A stretch of 64,000 bases of DNA from Epichloe hybrida (Eukaryota; Ascomycota; Sordariomycetes; Hypocreales; Clavicipitaceae), in NCBI GenBank assembly GCA_019022495.1, contig JAFEKR010000005.1, forward strand, positions 1,302,001 to 1,366,000, given 5' to 3'. Under the pieces are notes generated by a model that did no database searches, had not been told where the DNA came from, and saw nothing but the letters and a program-made list of their open reading frames with translations. The position numbers and the translations under genes were made by a program. Below are positions 61,272 through 64,000 of the stretch, one piece after another. Positions within the stretch are counted from its first letter, which is position 1. Each line of letters opens with the position of its first letter.

Positions 61272-62305
61272 CTATGGAGCACCTACCGTCACTTGGATCC
61301 CTTGGATGAACTCAGTCACCAAAGCCTCGACTTCATCCGCCGCCTCGATGCAGTGCCAATGACCGACTTCCTGGAGCACCTGTATTCGCTTGAATCCCGC
61401 CTCCACCCCCCAGCTGAAAAAAATTGATCGTCAGGAAAGAGTGAACGCCTGTGGCCTGGGTTTGAACAACACGCACCTCTTCAAAATATCCTGGGAACCG
61501 GCCATCGGGGCGGTTTTATCGTGTAAGCCCGCGATAATAAGCAGCGGGCACGTGGCGTTTTCGCAAAGAGGTCGATGAGCATTCGCAATGGTGCGGCACA
61601 GCGAGGAGTAGCCCTCTGGGGATTGGGCCAATAACAAGGCTCGAATGAAGGCTTTTTGCGTGGCTGTTGCTCTTGGTCCGGTGGCTGCGGATGGGATGAG
61701 GTTGGCAACACCTTCCATGCCCTCTGTGTTGGGGGGAAAATGGTTTAGAACTTGCTTGAATAATCACGGTCATCGATATCGCAACCGAGACTGGGGTCTT
61801 GTCAACAACGTACCCGTCTCGACTAGGTGAATCCGAGCCGCAAACACATCTGCCAACGCGGGCGATGGATTAACAGGACCAATGAGTATGACGCCCAGGG
61901 GGTTCAGATGAAGAGCCATCTCGCTGGCGACGATGGCCCCCATGGAATGGCCTACGACGATGACCTTCTGGGGGTCAAGCTCGAGCATCGCTGTGAGAGC
62001 GAGCGCAGCACCGCAGATGACTTCGGCATCGATGTCTCTGCCCGTGTACTTGGACAGCGCACTGCCTGTGCCCAAGTCAGTTTCGGCGATTCGACGGGAT
62101 GGAGAGGGGGGGGGGGTTGGTCTGTAGAGTTACCTGGTGTATCGAATGCCAAGCACGAGTGGCCCTTTTCTACCAGTGACGGGATGATGGTTGAATAGAA
62201 CGAGCTGGACGACCCGAGGCCGTGGATGAAGAGCAAGATGGGCCCATCGCCCGCCGGGGTCCAGGTGTAGTAGAGCTCTTGGTCGTCGATTCGTATTGAG
62301 GGCAT
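61272..62305 (-). CDS. Alpha/beta-hydrolase
   Basis: Serine hydrolase of the AB_hydrolase family, possibly a lactone/enol-lactone or ester hydrolase in ring-cleavage metabolism. Minus-strand exons 62305-62134, 62065-61814, 61723-61477 and 61413-61272 give 270 residues. FIHGLGSSSSFYS is the oxyanion-hole loop, VVGHSMGAIVASE holds the nucleophile (about Ser98), GLHDKTAP the acid and VGHWHCIE the His. All junctions keep frame and family motifs. Intron 1 contains a C13 run on the coding strand. It faces the CoA-transferase across a 391-bp divergent promoter. Size and motifs resemble 3-oxoadipate enol-lactonase-like hydrolases, but substrate is not determinable. Confidence 0.88.
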
Positions 62306-62696
62306 ATTGGGTTTCTGGCTATGATGGTGACGGAGCTTTTGTCTTGTTCGCGTCAGAGCTTTGGATATTCACCAATCACGACGGAGCTGCCGTGTTTGGC
62401 TCAAGCGGCTGTGGGTGTGGGTATATAATGTGGGACGTACCCACTCGATTTCTGCTCCGATGGAACGGATTACAAGGATGCTACCCGATGGCTGTGGAGT
62501 CGTCGGAACTTGCTAAGCCGAGCGCCATCGGAATGTCATGGGGACGCGGCCTTGGCCTTTTGTGATACAAGTCATCAATGTATCGGTATATTGAATCAAG
62601 AAACAGCTCGTTTCATCCGAGCATTCCGGACTCACACCGTGACTGGTTGGTCTTTGATAGTCAAGCTTGAACATCCAAACAACCACGAAGGCAAGC
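62306..62696. promoter_or_regulatory. Bidirectional promoter, hydrolase versus CoA-transferase
   Basis: 391 bases between two divergent starts. It contains TATATAA at 62422-62428 and CGG-N11-CCG at 62504-62520. No coding sequence is seen. Confidence 0.6.
62504..62520. promoter_or_regulatory. Candidate CGG-N11-CCG site
   Basis: CGGAACTTGCTAAGCCG has Gal4-type spacing of inverted CGG triplets. It lies 176 bases from the CoA-transferase ATG and 198 from the hydrolase ATG. The same promoter type recurs in the neighbouring divergent pair (60430). It could be chance. Confidence 0.35.
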
Positions 62697-64000
62697 ATGG
62701 GTCTTGAAACCACGCCCCCCTACAGCTCCATCGCGGAGAGCTCACGAATCCTCGACTTTCTTATTCCTTTGCTCGACGAGACCTCGCTCCCGGCGCAGGC
62801 GAGGAGCAAACGTCACAATGTGCAATTCACAGGCACCCGAGACAAGCCCTACTTCCCCATCCCGTTCAAAGAAACCGAGCTATCGGCCGCGCTAAAGGCA
62901 ATCGAGGGCTGCGTCGCCTCATCTCTCGCAGACGACAAGTTCGGGCACGAGGCAAAGAATCGCAAAGTCACCGTGGACCAGGAGAAGACGACTGCCTTCC
63001 TGTTCCAGGCTTACTTGGCGAGGGTGGGCGGGCTGGGCAAGCTGGACAAGGATGTCAAGAAGTTCCTCAAAGGTAAAGCATCTCATCTCGTACGGTGAAT
63101 CATGATTTTACTTTTTCGGGAGGGGGAGGTAGTGACAACAGGAGTCTGCAGATACCGACTTGCTCCAAGCGCAGTCAGACCCTTACCGCCGCATGTCGGC
63201 CAACTTGTACGAGACGGCAGAGCCTGGAGAGTATTACCACATCCATGGCTCGCTCGAGGCGTCTACCACGCTGAACATGATCGGACTGAAGTCCCACCGG
63301 CCTGATCTGACGTCCCACGATGAAATTGTCAACGAAATCGAGCATGCTGTGAAAAAGTTCACCGTTGAGCAGCTCGAGGCTCTGAATGCCAAGAACAGGC
63401 AGGCTGGTGTCAAGGCGTTCAAGCACGAGCATTTCCTGCAAACGCCTCACGTAAGTTCTCTACTCACTCCTCACTCACTGAAATACATGACTTGGAGCTA
63501 AGGAGAGAAACCCCCCCCCTCCCAAACTTAGGGGGAAGCGAATTGCTCACTGCCGCCCTGGTCCGTCAAGGCTTTGGAATCATCTACTCCAAAATGCCCG
63601 CTGCCAAATAACGGGGACAGGCGCATCCTATCGGGCATCAAGGTCCTCGACATGTGCCGCATCATTGCCGGCCCCACCATTACCAGAATCCTGGGCGAAT
63701 ACGGCGCAGAGGTCCTCAAGGTGACGAGTCCAAATCTCAGTGATGTTCCATTCTTCCAGGTCGACGGAAACATGGGGAAACGCACGGTCGATCTTGATCT
63801 CAAAACACCCGAGGGACGCAGGGTGTTTGAGCAACTGCTCGACGAGGTCGACGTGGTTGTCGATGGGTACCGACCTGGCGCGCTGGAGAAGCTGGGCTAC
63901 GGCCCCAGGGCCATGGCTGAAATGGCGGCTCGGCGCGGAAAAGGCATCGTGTACGTGAATGAGAATTGCTTTGGATACGACGGAGAATGGGCTGGGCGTC
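62697..64000 (+). CDS. Family III CoA-transferase (CaiB/BaiF), 3' truncated by window end
   Basis: Transfers CoA between carboxylic acids. Exons 62697-63072, 63152-63450 and 63532 onward, in frame to the window end; 381 residues seen. ATG 62697 (MGLETTPPYSS) is the first in frame. The first 230 residues carry a fungal N-terminal part (FTGTRDKPYFPIPFKETEL, ... HGSLEASTTLNMIGL). The hallmark CaiB core GIKVLDMCRIIAGPTITRILGEYGAEVLKV, then NMGKRTVDLDLKTPEGR, follows; the DxD/R pattern near VDVVVDGYRPGALEKLGYG is also typical. Probably CoA-activation of the acid handled by the neighbours (inference). Fungal members of this long type are uncharacterised. Confidence 0.87.

Overview
The window is fungal nuclear DNA. 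Evidence: genes carry short (about 50-180 bp) GT-AG introns, UTRs are long, and there are no operons or Shine-Dalgarno sites. Families are typical of filamentous ascomycetes: Zn(II)2Cys6 regulators, fungal MFS carriers, cytochromes P450, a NoxB-type NADPH oxidase, and a GT31-like protein with a cysteine-rich tail. Protein style and gene content suggest Pezizomycotina, most likely Sordariomycetes/Hypocreales (inference; species not determined). All coordinates, splice sites and frames were worked out by eye from reading frame and family resemblance.

Layout. 0-9 kb: tail of a truncated gene, a small TIR element, mitochondrial glutaryl-CoA dehydrogenase, a five-exon Ubc4/5-type E2 and a NoxB-type oxidase. 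11-24 kb: a Ser/Thr-rich single-pass wall-sensor-like protein, an allantoate-permease-like MFS carrier, a small secreted/anchored Thr-rich protein, a monocarboxylate-type MFS carrier, a second and larger copy of the TIR element, a Zn2Cys6 regulator and a conserved protein of unknown function. 25-33 kb: a second Zn2Cys6 regulator with an AT-hook, and about 5.4 kb with no convincing gene. 33-37 kb: a very long disordered protein whose single reading frame is cut by one TAG. 38-40 kb: a five-exon P450. 41-46 kb: a membrane-anchored P-loop ATPase and a Reb1/TTF1-like Myb protein. 46.7-48.4 kb: an SRPK-like kinase with an apparent 1-nt frameshift. 48.7-54.9 kb: a CYP7/CYP8-like P450, the mitochondrial ABC exporter ATM1 and a secreted FAD-linked oxidoreductase. 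55-58.8 kb: an NTF2/SnoaL-like protein, a second TIR element and a GT31-like glycosyltransferase.

59-64 kb is the most coherent functional block: a 2,3-dihydroxybenzoate decarboxylase-type amidohydrolase, a SnoaL-like small protein, an alpha/beta-hydrolase and a family III CoA-transferase cut by the window end. They form two divergent pairs, each with a CGG/CCG inverted site of Zn2Cys6 type in the shared promoter. This looks like a small catabolic cluster for a (hydroxy)aromatic acid. The rest is a mix of housekeeping and accessory genes. Mononucleotide runs of 12-27 nt are strikingly frequent in introns and UTRs. Several models rest on unusual splice sites or show apparent frame disruptions, and these are reported separately.
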